From Glutinoglossum americanum (lineage: Eukaryota > Ascomycota > Geoglossomycetes > Geoglossales > Geoglossaceae): 59,557 bases of DNA. A program made the translations under genes and the position numbers. The stretch is taken from the NCBI GenBank assembly GCA_020080175.1, contig JAGHQL010000165.1:1-59557 (forward strand), in the 5' to 3' direction. Positions 22,998 to 34,500 of this stretch are shown here, one piece after another (within the stretch, counting starts at the first letter, position 1; each line of letters begins with the position of its first letter). The notes under the pieces are model-generated. The model made no database searches and was not told the origin of the DNA. It was given only the letters and a program-made list of their open reading frames with translations.

Positions 22998-23329
22998 TTA
23001 CGTAGATGCCTCGCCATGTAGTGCCCTCAGGCGTAGGCGGTGCCTAGGGATCATCATCATCATGTGGTAGTAGCGCAAGTGGTTCACCAGATGACCCTCT
23101 TCAGCAAATCCGCCAGGGCCCATTCGGTCGCATCCGGTTATAGGGCAGTCATATTGTGCCAGCCCCTGGTCATAGCAGGAGTGCGCTTCGAGATCCGCTT
23201 TCTGGCTGAAGCACTTCTCGCAGTAAAAGCAAGGGTACAGGTCGGTCGGCCTGCACACGCGTCAACGTCATCTTCTAAGCAAAGTACTGGGCTCAACGGC
23301 TCTAAGAGGTCAGAGACCAGCTTGGTCAT
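22998..23329 (-). CDS. C2H2 zinc-finger protein fragment
   Basis: Minus frame 23258-22998 carries a first finger-like unit YPCFYCEKCFSQKADLEAH whose last ligand may be Cys rather than His. A second, canonical unit follows: CPITGCDRMGPGGFAEEGHL then NHLRYYH, the fungal tandem-finger pattern. A possible 5' exon in another frame starts at ATG 23329 (MTKLVSDLLEPLSPVL). An acceptor at about 23250 (GTGTGCAG) could join them, but I see no clear donor. It may be an exon of a larger gene or a decaying copy. It lies 120 bp upstream of the truncated gene at 22877 on the same strand; fusion of the two cannot be excluded. Confidence 0.4.
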
Positions 23330-23349
23330 ACCCAGATTGTGTAACTAGA

Positions 23350-25186
23350 ATGGTTCGATAGCAGATTAGTCCGCTGCCAGGAACTCTCACAGTTCGGGTT
23401 CGTCTGGCTCACATAGAGGAGCGTGATCGGCAGCTACACTCTTGTCCCCCCCACCGTACGATGGTGGGGAGAAGTAGCCACCCGAGCCACGTGAAAGGAT
23501 CGCATCTGCGCGTGCTTCCGCCATCTTGAACAATCACTTGGAGTTTTGGGGGAGCGAAAGAGCCTAGATTAGGATTTAAGAGAGTTGAGCGGAAAGGGGT
23601 CGGGTGGCGAGACCCCTCGTCCAGCCGCTCAAGTTTGATGTTCGTGGCCCCACAGCAGCTTGGACGCCGCAAGTTGGCCTTGCTGCCCATTTTGGTGGAT
23701 ATTGGTGGTGGGTCGGGAACTCGTGCCATTCGTTAGCCTGGCTGACCAAGACAAGCAAGGCCCCAGTTGATGTAGTCAGACGCAAATTGCCCTTTCATTC
23801 GGACCAGCGGCTGCACCTGCCTCGCTGAATCGAAGCGGCGCACATAGCAAGATGGCGTTTTGGCTTCGAGCTGGATAACAATCCAAGCCGCGAAAATGGC
23901 AACGAGGGCTTGCTCAGAACAGCTGATCGGACAAACTCACTATGGCTTCAGCGCGAGTCCGCGGGGAGCTCCATGTCTTGGCCAAAGCTTTAATCACAAC
24001 TCTCCGCATGGGCTACGAATGGGCTCTGCACTACGTAAAGGACAGGCCATAACCATGCCACCCCCCTGCCATTGTGCGCCCCCTTGAAGGCGATCTCGCG
24101 GGTCTCGAGCAGCCTTGTTTGCTCTTCCGTCAGCTTGGTCTTACATGGCGTAACCAATCGTTAGCAGGTCGCGCGTTCATGGCTGAGACATTGACATGGG
24201 GGCGGACTGGACCCGCGCCCCTTGGCGAAGCGCCACGGTGAACCCGCGCCTCGGTTCAACCCGCCACGTAATCGCTCTTCAATGCTATGCGACCCGGTAG
24301 TTATGGGAATTATGGGGAAAGGATGGGCTAGGCGGAGACTAACGAGGGGCGGGTACGTTATGCGCTAGTTCCGGTTACTTCCAATTGAGAATTTAGTCAT
24401 GCGTCAACCGTGGATCCCATTATCCTGAACATTACCGCAGTATGGGGGAACTGGCGGGGAGCGAGGAATACCCCGTGTGCCCACGCCCGCCTGAACCAGG
24501 CAAGTCGGGCCAGCGCCAGCCCGTTTAAATCAAGCAGATAGAAGGAAAAAGCAGCGCCGCCCGGACCGTCTGATACGATGCCGAGGTGGGAGAATCGATC
24601 GGACACTCCATGTTGCGAAGAAGGGCCGATTGGTGAGGTTTCAATAACATTAACTGAAAGCATCATCCACTAATCTGAAGGGCCACGTAAACGGTTGTTA
24701 CTCCGTACTTGTTAAGCGAACCCCACCAAATTTTCGCAAGTGTACGCAAACATTTTGATCCAGTACAATATCATGTCACTTTTGCCAATTCTACAAGCTA
24801 TATTGTCATTAAAGATCACTCCCCTAAATCCGGTTGTAGCGGTTGGCATACTGCATGCTAGCCCCGCTTAGGCTCGCCTAGACACCTCCGTTCTTCGCCC
24901 AGCCATCTAGACTCTAGCAAGTTATCCCCTGAAATCCGCCTAGACTAGTTACTAGGCCCGACTAGACTAGCTATTCTACCTACTTCGCCGCGCCCTTTTC
25001 CCACGCTGCACAGCCAATCATTTAAATCGATTTAGGGGGTGGCGACTGAGGCGAAAATATGCCTCCCATTAAGGCCGTGGTAGTGGTATTCTTAGCCCCG
25101 AGTATGCCCCTAGCCGCCCATCTAGCGTTTTCCCGGTGCATATCCAGCGAACTCGACCCACTAGAATAGCAGCTGTTCGAATTCTT
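23350..25186. other. Intergenic, no gene recognised
   Basis: Short overlapping frames with no family match. 24,880-25,000 has many CTAG-containing words such as CTAGACTAG, a TpA-rich pattern compatible with RIP. Confidence 0.4.
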
Positions 25187-25262
25187 GTATGGTGGGAAGC
25201 ATAGAATTGAATTGATTGAAAATTACAAGAGCGAGCAGTTCCGGGGGTTCTTATACTCCAAT
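25187..25262 (+). mobile_element. Possible LTR-retroelement end (fossil)
   Basis: Begins TGTATGG, with TAGAATTGAATTGATTG at 25202 and GTTCCGGGGGTTCTTATACTC about 40 bp on, in the order seen at 17644. Fragment only, old by its divergence. Confidence 0.4.
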
Positions 25263-25618
25263 TGAAAGGTTAAAACAAAAAGTAATTGCATCCGGAATGT
25301 GATACCATACCGGCGAGACAATAAACCTGCATACCAGCATGGATGCTTCCGGATCTGCGCGCTTGCAGCTGGGCGGATACGGCCACACGGATGCGTCCAT
25401 TCCAACACGCCTCTCATTCGCTAATCCATCCCGCCAGAATCGTCTCGCGAATCCGTATCCCCTGAGCCTCGAACCATCCATTGGGCGGCCCTAGTTGGCC
25501 TACCTAGCCGGGTCTGATGGCTCGTGCTCTTCCTTCTATATTACTGGCCTAGATGGCATCAACTAAGAGCCATTGAGGCTAGGCTGGCTAGGCAACACCA
25601 CGAGCAATCTATTATCCA

Positions 25619-26047
25619 GGCCACCGGTATTGCCACACCCCTTTTTGGTGCGGCCACACCTCCCATATTGTTGCAACCACACACCCCGCCTGACTCTGGT
25701 TACGGCCTTTAACGAAGGTTAGCAACCTATTTCGGTCTGTCATTACGCGATGAGATTGGAGTTGATAGAGCCTAGTTGTAGAGATGCGGGGCAACACATT
25801 TGCACGAGATAGCTGAATTTAACTAAATCTTTCTTAAAGGCTGATAGGGTGTTTTGTAGAAGGGTGCTTGCAGTGTGCTTTGGGATGGTAACTGCTGGGT
25901 TAGGTGAAAGAGCACTCTGCTTCAGTTAAGAATTCAGTCCTGTACGTAAGGTGTAGAGGCGAAATCCAAGCTACAAAGAAACTGCTTAAAGACACGGTTG
26001 CGCCAGTGTTACTGTCACCTCTACGGGGTGTGGCAATACCGGTGGCC
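25619..26047. mobile_element. Non-autonomous Mutator-like element, 429 bp
   Basis: Inverted ends: 5' GGCCACCGGTATTGCCACAC and the matching complement at 26028-26047. The 5' end continues with CCCCTTTTTGGTGCGGCCAC as in the large element at 28212. Flanking 8-bp target duplication is ATTATCCA (25611-25618) and ATTATTTA (26048-26055), which differ by CC-to-TT, consistent with RIP after insertion. The interior codes for nothing. It is presumably mobilised in trans by a relative of the large element. Confidence 0.85.
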
Positions 26048-28211
26048 ATTATTTAGCATTAGAACTTCAGGGAGCTAAATATATGGCCCATTGATGTGAC
26101 GCACATTGGGTAAGACGAGATCAGGAAATGCCTAGCACTGCACCTTTGTCCCAGCTAAAGGCAAGGCAACATCCGGTCCGGTGTTTATGACAACATGGAA
26201 CTCTAGTCTTACTCCAGTGTTAACACGGCGTCTATTTCATTACGTTTTTACCCCCCTTTCTATCTAGAACACCCAATATAGGACTACTCCGCTTAGTGAC
26301 TCTGTTCAGCAATCCCAAATTGAGGAATCTTCTTCTTTTACGCTCGGAGACCCTTCCAAGCTCCGAGCGGACTTGTCGTCCCAAAAATAGCCATCGAGCC
26401 TCGACCCAGGAGACCGGTTACCTACCCTGGCCTTCGGCACAAACCCGGAAAAAGTTGTGGGAATAGGTATGGAGAGCAACTTGACTTATATTGTGTATGA
26501 AGACGAGCTAAGAAGCGAACAAGAAGATATAGTCCTGAAACTAACGCCACACGGGCTAACACTAGGCCGAAGCGCCCAATTCCTATAAAAGGGGCCAGTT
26601 CAATCCAAGCATCGAGAGGTCCAGAGGGCATGGGCCGGCCCTCACGCCCACCTGACCCATCCACTCCCAACACTGCCCGAGCCTGTCTTGTCTAGCTGGG
26701 TTCATGCTAGGGGTTAGGGCTATACCCAGCCCACCCTAGTTCAAACTTTTGGTCAGAATATGTGCCCAAATGTTGGGTTTTTGCATCCTTTCTCAGCTAA
26801 GGCCAATCGGCCGGACCCCCTGCTCTCTTGCCTTCTTGCAATGTACTGAATCCCACGCTGAATTTAAGCTTCCCTGCTAGACTAATGAGTATGCTTGCTG
26901 TTTCCTCTTTCGGGCATTCTTTCTATATCGCCCTTCGATTACATCGCCTATGTGGAGTGCATTGCTGGCGGCGCACACTCCTGGGCTCGAACTGAGCCTT
27001 TGCCATATGTCATTAACGAGGCCGACCACCAGCTATAAGAACACTGCTGGCCGGCACCCTTTCAATAGAAGTAAGCGGCCCAATCAATTCTATCCTACTA
27101 CTCACAAGTCCTCTCTCACAAGTCCACTTTCCATGCCCCTGCCCCAACCGTTCGATACCAAACGCAGAACAAAGGGCATGCCGAACTCGGGATACTCTAA
27201 AACTTTTATTTTCGGCCCTGGGTGCAAAGTCCTGAAGGCCTCGGATGTTATTATTTTTGACTACGATTGCTTCTACTTTATAACGAACACTCTTTTTGCT
27301 ATACAAACTAGCAAAAGCAGAACCCAGGTCGGCTCGGCCATGAACCCGACGGGTCGGGTGGGGCTTCCCCTTCCCGATTAGGGCTTACGGCTGTCTAGAT
27401 AGCTCCGGCAGGGAAGATCTAGCAGTGGACCCGACCCGAGAGAGCACACCAATATCGCCTACCAGATCGACAAAAGTGACGGCATACAATTATTTCAACG
27501 ATACTAATAACTCGTCTAGACCCCCTACTATTGGAAAAAAACGCAGCCCTAGCCTCGCCGCCAAACCAGAGTCCCCCCCCACGAATCTCTCGCCCCCATA
27601 CCCAGCATTCAGCATTCGTAGGTGTCTCCCATAACTAACTTAACTGACTATTCATGCTCCTTGGATCCTCGACTTTGCCTTCGTTCAACATTACACCATG
27701 CAGGCTGACGGGGCGAGACTCTATTATACGGAGGCGATGACTCTGTAGTGAGCATGCTATATGCGATATGGAATTGTGGTTATCTATTCGTCTCCTCCGC
27801 GCCTAGCCAACCCAATTAAGCTACCCCAACACCCATATCCAACTACCACGTCTCACCCGTTGAGCGCAGTCGTCAAACGAGAGAGAAGTAAGCATAAGGG
27901 CCATACTCGATCGTGCTGAGTTGTGTAATTAGAAGCTAGGATACATAGAAGGGTAGAAAGGAAAAGGCGTGGGCGGACCAGGAGTTAACACCAGAGCGAG
28001 GCCAGAGGCCCATGATGTCATTTAATATTGGACGGGTATGGTGAACCACTTGCCTTGTATTAAGGACGGAGACTAGCTAATGGACCAACAGGAGGATAGA
28101 GTGCTGGTGTTAATACCAGCCATGTTAAGCACCGTGCCGAAACGCGAATTTCCAACGTTTAACGCTAGGCCGACTTGCTTACAACATTACCGGTATCAGA
28201 TAATACAGGTA
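26048..28211. other. Intergenic, no gene recognised
   Basis: Frames are short and overlap on both strands (for example 26950-27381 plus, 27013-27306 minus) without family match. A TATA-like CCTATAAAAGGGG lies at 26582. The stretch ends at the target site of the large Mutator-like element. Confidence 0.4.
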
Positions 28212-28380
28212 GGGCGCTGGTATTGCCACACCCCTTTTTGGTACGGCCACACCCTGGAGTTTGGTACGGCCACACTCCGGAGTTTGGTATGACCACACCC
28301 CATTGCTATAGTGCAGTGAGTTTGGTACGGCCACACCCCGGAGTTTGGTACGGCCACACCTCGGAGTTCGGCCACACTCT
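28212..28380. repeat. Subterminal repeat array of the MULE, left end
   Basis: Five or six imperfect copies of TTTGGTACGGCCACACCCCGGAG in direct order behind the terminal repeat. The right end (about 30440-30570) has three or four inverted copies. Such arrays commonly bind transposase. Confidence 0.85.
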
Positions 28381-30570
28381 ATCATTGAATCTAGTTCACC
28401 GCCTTTTGGTCACTGACTCTTGGAAAAATTTTACATAGTCTACAGTGTTCCCACCCTCGAAATTCTCTGTATCTACAATATACCCAGCCTCAAGACTCTT
28501 TTTGACTACAGTGTACCTAGCTTCAAGACTTTTTATATTCTTGCCAGTCAATAATGCCTTTAACTCCTCCTCTCGATGCATTTTTTGCAAGTCTAGAATT
28601 ATTACTTACTCATGTCAAAGCCTATGCTACTAATCATGGCTTTGCGATTACCACTTTGCGCAGTAAAAAAAATAAGACGGGAGTTCTCTACAAAGTCTGG
28701 CTAAAGTGTGACCGAGGTAGGAAGTATAGAACTCAGGGTCTTACAGAGGAGGCACGAATATGACTTACTGCATCACGATGTACTAAGTGTCCCTTCTCTG
28801 TAATTGCGAAGTGGTCAGAGTCTGAAGAATAAGTTCTTATTAGTATTTACTGTTCTTATATATATCTTAACTAATTAAATATTCTTTATAGTCTATTCCC
28901 AATCCGAGGCATAATCACGAACCATTCTCTACTCTATCATCTCACCCTAGCTTACGAAAGCTTAACTTCTCTACTCGATCACAAATAAGTCAGTTATCTA
29001 ATACTGACATCAAGCTACATTAGATCATGTCAGTATTATGTTAAGAACAGTCTGATATTTACATTGTTTCATACAATATTTACAATGCTAGGAAGCAATA
29101 TAAGCAAAGAACGCTCAGTGGTAATACATCTGCTTAAGTATTAGTGAAAGCACTTGAGCATTCTTCCTACTATCATCGACTGAAGACTGATGAATATGGG
29201 TATTTGACTCATGTTTTTTTGCATATCTGAAGTCTCTTTTGTAATTAAAATCTTATCCTGATGTCTTACTTCTTGATTGTACTTACAAAACGAATCGATT
29301 TAAAATGCTTCTTTTTGTTATTGTTGAATCTACAAATCTAAATACTATATTTTTTATTACTTTTGCTCTCTTAGTGGGAGAGTCTTAAGAAGACTATATA
29401 TGAGTATTAGAATCGTTAAAATCTATACTTGATCAAGATGGATATAATTATCTTAGTGTTGTTGTAATAGATAGAGAGTTAGCTCTCATTAGTTCTTTAT
29501 GTTTAGTTCTTCCTTCATGCAAGCGAATCCTATGCGAGTGGCATGTTTAGCAGAATGTATTATACAAAGTGTCTACAGTATTTAAAGGAAAAGAAAAAGA
29601 AGTTAGAAACAAATTTATAGCTTCATAGGCTTTAGTGTTGGCAGCAGGATCTCAAGCTGAATTTGAGTATCAGTGAGACACTCTTTTTGATACTTAGGGT
29701 ATCGAATACAAAGATCTTGTTTAGTATTTAAAAGATACATAGCTAGTATTCAAGTGGAACTTGGTTTGGTTTTGGGTAGACCAGAACTTGTATTTCAGAA
29801 ACTGAGTAACCTCTCGTGTTGAAGAAGCTCATTCTACCTTAAAGCGGTATCTTCAAGTATTGACAGGAAATTTTACTGGAGTATTGGATCGCATACAGCT
29901 AATACTTGAGAATAAGCTTGCTAAGTATGAGGCGGTACTGGATATGGCTCAGCAAAGAGTTCCTTATGATGTTAACATTCTTCTTTTTGCAGAATTAATC
30001 GGAAAGGTCACACCATATGCTTTTCGAAAGATTTTAGTTCAGTATCAACGTCTGTCAACTCTATCACTACCTTGTTGCAGTACTACATTTATATCTTCAA
30101 TGGGTCTACCTTGCACCCATGTTATTCAGGATCGTCAGCAGAAGAAAGAGGACATTCACCTTTCTGATGTGCATTTACATTGATACTTCGCTCAGCCTGA
30201 CCCAACAGTCCTAGAAGTTGTTGAACTTGAATCACTATTAGTTCATGAACCAGCTGTCGCAAAGCCAAAAGGTCAACCTCCAGGTTCCAAAAACAAGTTA
30301 AAACCAGCCTCTTCAACAATAAGAGATCCTTCATTTTTTGAGCTACCAACACGAACACTATGTTGACAAGGCTGCTGAGGTCCTTCTGGAGAGAAGTCTT
30401 AACTACTATTATGTACATATTGAATTTAAGTATCTCTAAACTACAATGGTAGGGTGTAGCTGAACCAAACATTGTCAGTGAAGTGTAGCCGTACCAAACC
30501 TTCAAGGTGTGGCCGCACCAAACTCCAGGGTGTGGCCGTACCAAAAAGGGGTGTGGCAATACCAGCGCCC
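28212..30570 (+). mobile_element. Mutator-like DNA transposon (MULE), RIP-damaged, 2359 bp
   Basis: Inverted ends GGGCGCTGGTATTGCCACAC (28212 and, inverted, 30570) are bounded by a perfect 8-bp target duplication TACAGGTA (28204-28211 and 30571-30578). Inside each end lie tandem units of about 22 bp (TTTGGTACGGCCACACC), probable transposase-binding sites. The body is AT-rich and carries remains of a MULE transposase: an N-terminal FAR1/WRKY-GCM1-type zinc domain (28554-28760, VKAYATNHGFAITTLRSKK), the first catalytic Asp block LDCTYKTNRF (29272), the second VVVIDRELAL (29457), a CEWH motif (about 29528), the Glu block VEEAHSTLK (29817) and a SWIM zinc motif PCTHVI..HLSDVHLH (30100-30180). Several frames and many in-frame stops, mostly at Gln and Trp codons, show it is dead and was hit by RIP. 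Confidence 0.93.
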
Positions 30571-30578
30571 TACAGGTA

Positions 30579-30953
30579 ATGTCAGATTAGGCCCCGATCT
30601 AGCCCAGGTAACCCCGGTCTGTTTGGACCACTGTTCATGGGGTGTTTCTGGTGCTTTCACAGCCGTCAGTCTTGTGTCCGCTTCGGGATTTGGCCCTTCA
30701 ATTTCCACCCCAACCGCCGCTGGGTGCGATTCGCCATGCCTCCCTTGCTGGTTCCTCTACGTTTGGCGCCGGTGTCGTGATTGGCGTGCCTTTCTGGACG
30801 GGTGGTGCTTCACTGATGAAACCATTTGCAGCTTGTCTACAGCTACCTTCTCCCGGCGCGATATTTGAAAAGTGACTTCAACCTCGGCCGACGGACCGAG
30901 GAGACTGCGCCGCTGCGGAAAATGTCTGTCGGGTCCTGGAAGGAGCTTTATCA
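30579..30953. other. Sequence between two MULE-family insertions
   Basis: A plus frame is open through most of this part (30509-30868) but has no recognised family. It may be debris of a gene broken by the insertions. Nothing firmer can be said. Confidence 0.3.
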
Positions 30954-31557
30954 GGGCGTCGGTATTGCCACACCCCTTTTTGGTGCGTCCGGGTTGGTAC
31001 AGCTACACCCTCTAACATGGCAACTCGTCGCCTATTCTAGTTAGGAACTTCGCTGACATTTCCTTAATGGTTAGTATCCTGTCACTGTATTGGGAATGGG
31101 GTTCATTGAACGATGTCTGAACCTCTGAGCTGCTAGGCCACTCCACAAAATTTTGCCGCATACACATGCTAGGTGCATAATATGGTGAGGCTACAATTCT
31201 GAGTAAAGCAGGCATTAGGGGTAGCTTGGCCGGTTTCAGTTAGACCTGCTGCCTAGGATATGGTGTTCACATTACTATCTAGGTGACACGCTTAAACAAC
31301 TATGGCTCACAATCTCCCCCAATCGGGAGATGCCATACCTTGCACGACATCGCATGGAGATATATGTTAGTTAAGAGCTGCAAGGTTACCTAGCCCCTGA
31401 AGCAAACTTTAGCAGTTGACATTTTGCTACATTACTAATCGGACATAGGTAAGCCCAACTTTGGGCTTGCGGTGTGGCTAGACTAAGCGGCAGGGTGTGG
31501 TCGTACCAAACTCCAAGGTGTGGCCATACCAAAAAGGGGTGGGCAATGCCGGCGGCC
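30954..31557. mobile_element. Non-autonomous Mutator-like element, 604 bp
   Basis: Ends GGGCGTCGGTATTGCCACAC at 30954 and its degenerate complement at 31538-31557, each followed inward by the CCCCTTTTTGGT block and copies of the GGTACGGCCACACC unit. Target duplication TTTATCA (30947-30953) and TTTATTA (31558-31564) differs by one C/T. The interior shows no transposase remains and no homology to the large element beyond the ends. Confidence 0.8.
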
Positions 31558-31749
31558 TTTATTAACTGTCTAGCCTCTGCACCAAACATGACGGCCCCTT
31601 CACCACACAGACCACTGTGGGACTCACATAGGAGCTTTAGCTCTAATAAGCCTGGCATTCCTGTAAGCTCCTGCACGCGACCACATGGAGCACCCACCAA
31701 AGTTTTTATGCATCGGTCTCGCCCAAGCCCACCATATATCGTACGTCAG

Positions 31750-32437
31750 AGGTTAGTAATTTTCGTGTCCACTTCGTCGTCTAGATACTTCACGCATTGG
31801 ACACCAGCGGCAAGGAAATTTATTCTCTTGCTTTGCCAACCGCCGCAGAGCGTGTTGCTGTTAGCGCCAGGGATAATAGCTTCTCCAATACCGTTACAAA
31901 AGGTAACTATGGCAGGATCTTGTACAATGCCAGCCCAACCGCTAGAGCTCTTCTAGGTCCACTCCTCGTTAGGTTTGCAAGGAGGCTCTCCATACGCACG
32001 AAACCGCGGTATCCGGCGGCTGCTGCCCCTCAGCCATCTTCGCGGCCTTTTCTCCAATACAAACATGCGACTAATAGGAGGTCCAGGAACCGGTACGGGT
32101 CGGTCCCATCAGGCATTATCCCGGTGGTGAGGTTTAGGCTGCCGAGGATGGCTTTGTATGGGACCTGCCCTCCATCCCCCACGGGGGCATTATGAAATCT
32201 AGTCTCCGTCCCATCTTTGGCAAATATCCGACCCTCACCATATGGGCGCACGAGCTAGACTCGTTTCTGAGAGGGGTTATACAACGCCAGGGCGCCTGCC
32301 AATCGTTTATTGAATATTAGCATCCTTGCTGGGTGGCAGAAGGTCGTTGGCAGAATTCTTTCGGGGCATTCCATGGAGCTTGCTATGACGTCAACAATAC
32401 GAGAATCCTTCGAATCCTCTTCCTTCTCGTATTCCAT
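31750..32437 (-). pseudogene. Unrecognised gene remnant, RIP-type
   Basis: One minus frame from 32437 stays protein-like for more than 200 codons, broken by about five stops (in positions where a Gln, Arg or Trp codon plus one transition would fit). It starts MEYEKEEDSKDSRIVDVIAS and includes GRIFAKDGTETRFHNAPVGD and IMPDGTDPYRFLDLLLVACL. I do not recognise the family. A diverged copy of its first 70 codons lies at 34193-34417. The paired copies and the transition-type stops suggest a duplicated host gene killed by RIP. Confidence 0.45.
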
Positions 32438-32530
32438 TCCTTTTAAGCCCTAGGACAGTTAATTGCTTCATAAACATTGTCGAGACATAGCCTCATGGGG
32501 AGCCGACTCGGCAACGGTGTTATTGAGGCT
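32255..32530 (-). repeat. Duplicated segment, copy 1
   Basis: Aligns with 34200-34500 in the same orientation. Shared blocks include TCCTTYGAATCCTCYTCCTTCTCG and GAGACATAG. It covers the 5' part of the remnant gene and about 90 bp upstream. Confidence 0.65.
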
Positions 32531-34192
32531 GATACACGACCCAAAACCCCCAAGGCCGAATGTGCCAAGGCCAAGAGAAACCAGAAAGGTGGGCTCTCCC
32601 CGTCCTCCCTCCCGCAGCCGACTAGCTGGCTTCCCCTTAGTTGGCTTCTTGCATACCAGGAACAACCTTCGCCATGTTGTACTATCCTAAGAACGCCCTC
32701 TGTAGCTAGACCCCCTCAAGGCCGCACACACCCTAAACCAACCCAAGCACAAATCCTCAACGAGCTATGCGGAGGCCTAACTGTAGTCTAGGGTCACGAG
32801 CAAGTGCCGCTGTATAGACTCATCGTCCTCCGGTCGTTTTATGGGGGCCAGGGTCGCCGATAATCCCTCAATAGTGAGTCCGTTACTATATTCCATAGGA
32901 ATGACGGTATCAGAAACAGGCTACGAGGCACGAAGGAAGCATGTAAATGGCTAGAATTGAATGTACTAAATTGCTTGGACTAGCTACGATAATGAGGGGA
33001 TATCAAGCTTTTATGCTTTAAAGCTGACCATGACGGCCGAAGCTTTGACAGCAGGAGGCTGCCACATGCTTCGGATGCTGAGAACGTGCCAAGGGGCTTC
33101 TCAGGCACTATGCCACTGAACACTGAAGTATGGTGTTTCTCTCGTTAAACTGATAATGTTCTTAGAAGGAGCAAAGCAGAGCGCGGGATATATATGCCCT
33201 GCCAAGTATTAAGGAACGCGGGGTTCATAAGCACCTTCCTAATCAGGAAGTGATTAGCTATACGTAGTTTAAAGAGACTGGATGTCATGAACACCTCAAT
33301 ATGAAGTATCATGACTCTATGACTTCATGAAAGTCCGTGCGAGCAATGTTCGGGCCATATGTTGTCAGCCGAGCATTGTTCTGAGGTCATATCCCCTGAG
33401 CAGGGTGCTCCGAGGGCATGCCTTGCAACAGACGGCACCAGCTAGAAGCGACATAATCCGCGGCGCTATCACTACCACTTCCGTGGCATAGAAATCACCT
33501 CCACAGTGCCAAGTCTTTTAATCTAGCAGGTGCCTAGCCACGTCCGACACTCAATGCTTCGTCTCGCCATGACACGAACGTCCGAGAGTCATATGGGTGG
33601 CTTAGAAAACGTAACAGTTCGCTACCGCACGCATCTAGCCAAGTGGCAAGTCCGCCACAGCCCAACATCTTTGGTGTCGTGAGTTATATTGGAATGGGAG
33701 TTGCAATGTACGCAGATGTCAATCCTGTTGATCTCACTCATCCCCAATATATTGGCGCCGATTTATACCCTTCCTTCTTGCCTGTCCCCTTCTCACTATT
33801 TTGGCCTTCGTGGCAATAGTACTTTCGATTCGTGGGTATAAGGATAGCCTACCCTGCACATTCTACTTGACAGTAACTAATACAGTTTCACTCTATCTAC
33901 ATGCACTGCTGTGGCCATAACCAGCAAGATGAATATGGTATAATTGCTTAGGACCTACTACTCTGCTAGGTTCGCCTTCATTCGAATGGCTATTACACGG
34001 CCGTTGCAACCTTTGCACCACAAAGCGCAGCATGCTCACGTGCCCAGGCCACCCAATATTCCGTTCCACTACTGTCTTCTTGCTGCACCCGTATAGTAAG
34101 CCGTTGCAATACACAACTCGCGGCAACCACTGGTGGGGGCCAAAAACCTAGTGAACCTGCCTGGGGTCTTTGGGTTATCACTCCGAATATAT
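32531..34192. other. Intergenic, decayed
   Basis: No gene recognised. 33478-33517 matches part of the dispersed repeat (copies near 12300 and 50450). An AGAATTGAAT block at about 32951 may be another relic of the LTR-like family. Confidence 0.4.
33478..33517 (-). repeat. Dispersed repeat, fragment C
   Basis: About 40 bp (ACTACCACTTCCGTGGCATA onward) match 50434-50475 with only transition differences, and match copy A near 12290-12330 inverted. The rest of the repeat is not found here. Confidence 0.6.
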
Positions 34193-34500
34193 CTAGTCGC
34201 CCAGAGCTGTTCGCCTTGTAGGCTTCAACTTGCTCCACAAGAAAACTGTTGGAAGCAAGCTAATATCCGGTCTGGCGTTAATGGCTTTGAAAGATATTAC
34301 CCTTGCTGAATGGCTGGCCATGGCTGGCGGCCGAACTCTCGCAGAGTATTCTATAGCGCATTCCGTGATGCCAGCAATACAAAGGTCCTTTGAATCCTCC
34401 TCCTTCTCGCACCCCACCCCTTCGATTTTATGGCAGCCAAATGACGCCTAAGCAATGCTGAGACATAGTTTCGTAGAGCGCCAACTCAGCAGTTATATTT
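34193..34500 (-). repeat. Duplicated segment, copy 2
   Basis: Second copy of the segment at 32255-32530. Its minus frame (34417-34193) begins MGCEKEEDSKDLCIAG, clearly related to the first copy, but downstream of about 70 codons the similarity ends. It too is probably dead. Confidence 0.65.

Noticed and set aside
26690-26745. GGGTTAGGGC as telomeric repeat
   Set aside because: Only one TTAGGG unit, inside a small imperfect palindrome; no array.
28179-28385. Minus-strand frame with repeating GRTKLRGVAVP motif
   Set aside because: Translation of the transposon subterminal repeats, not a protein.
25619-31557. CRISPR-like array in the repeated GGCCACACC units
   Set aside because: Units are adjacent imperfect transposon subterminal repeats without spacers, in eukaryotic DNA.
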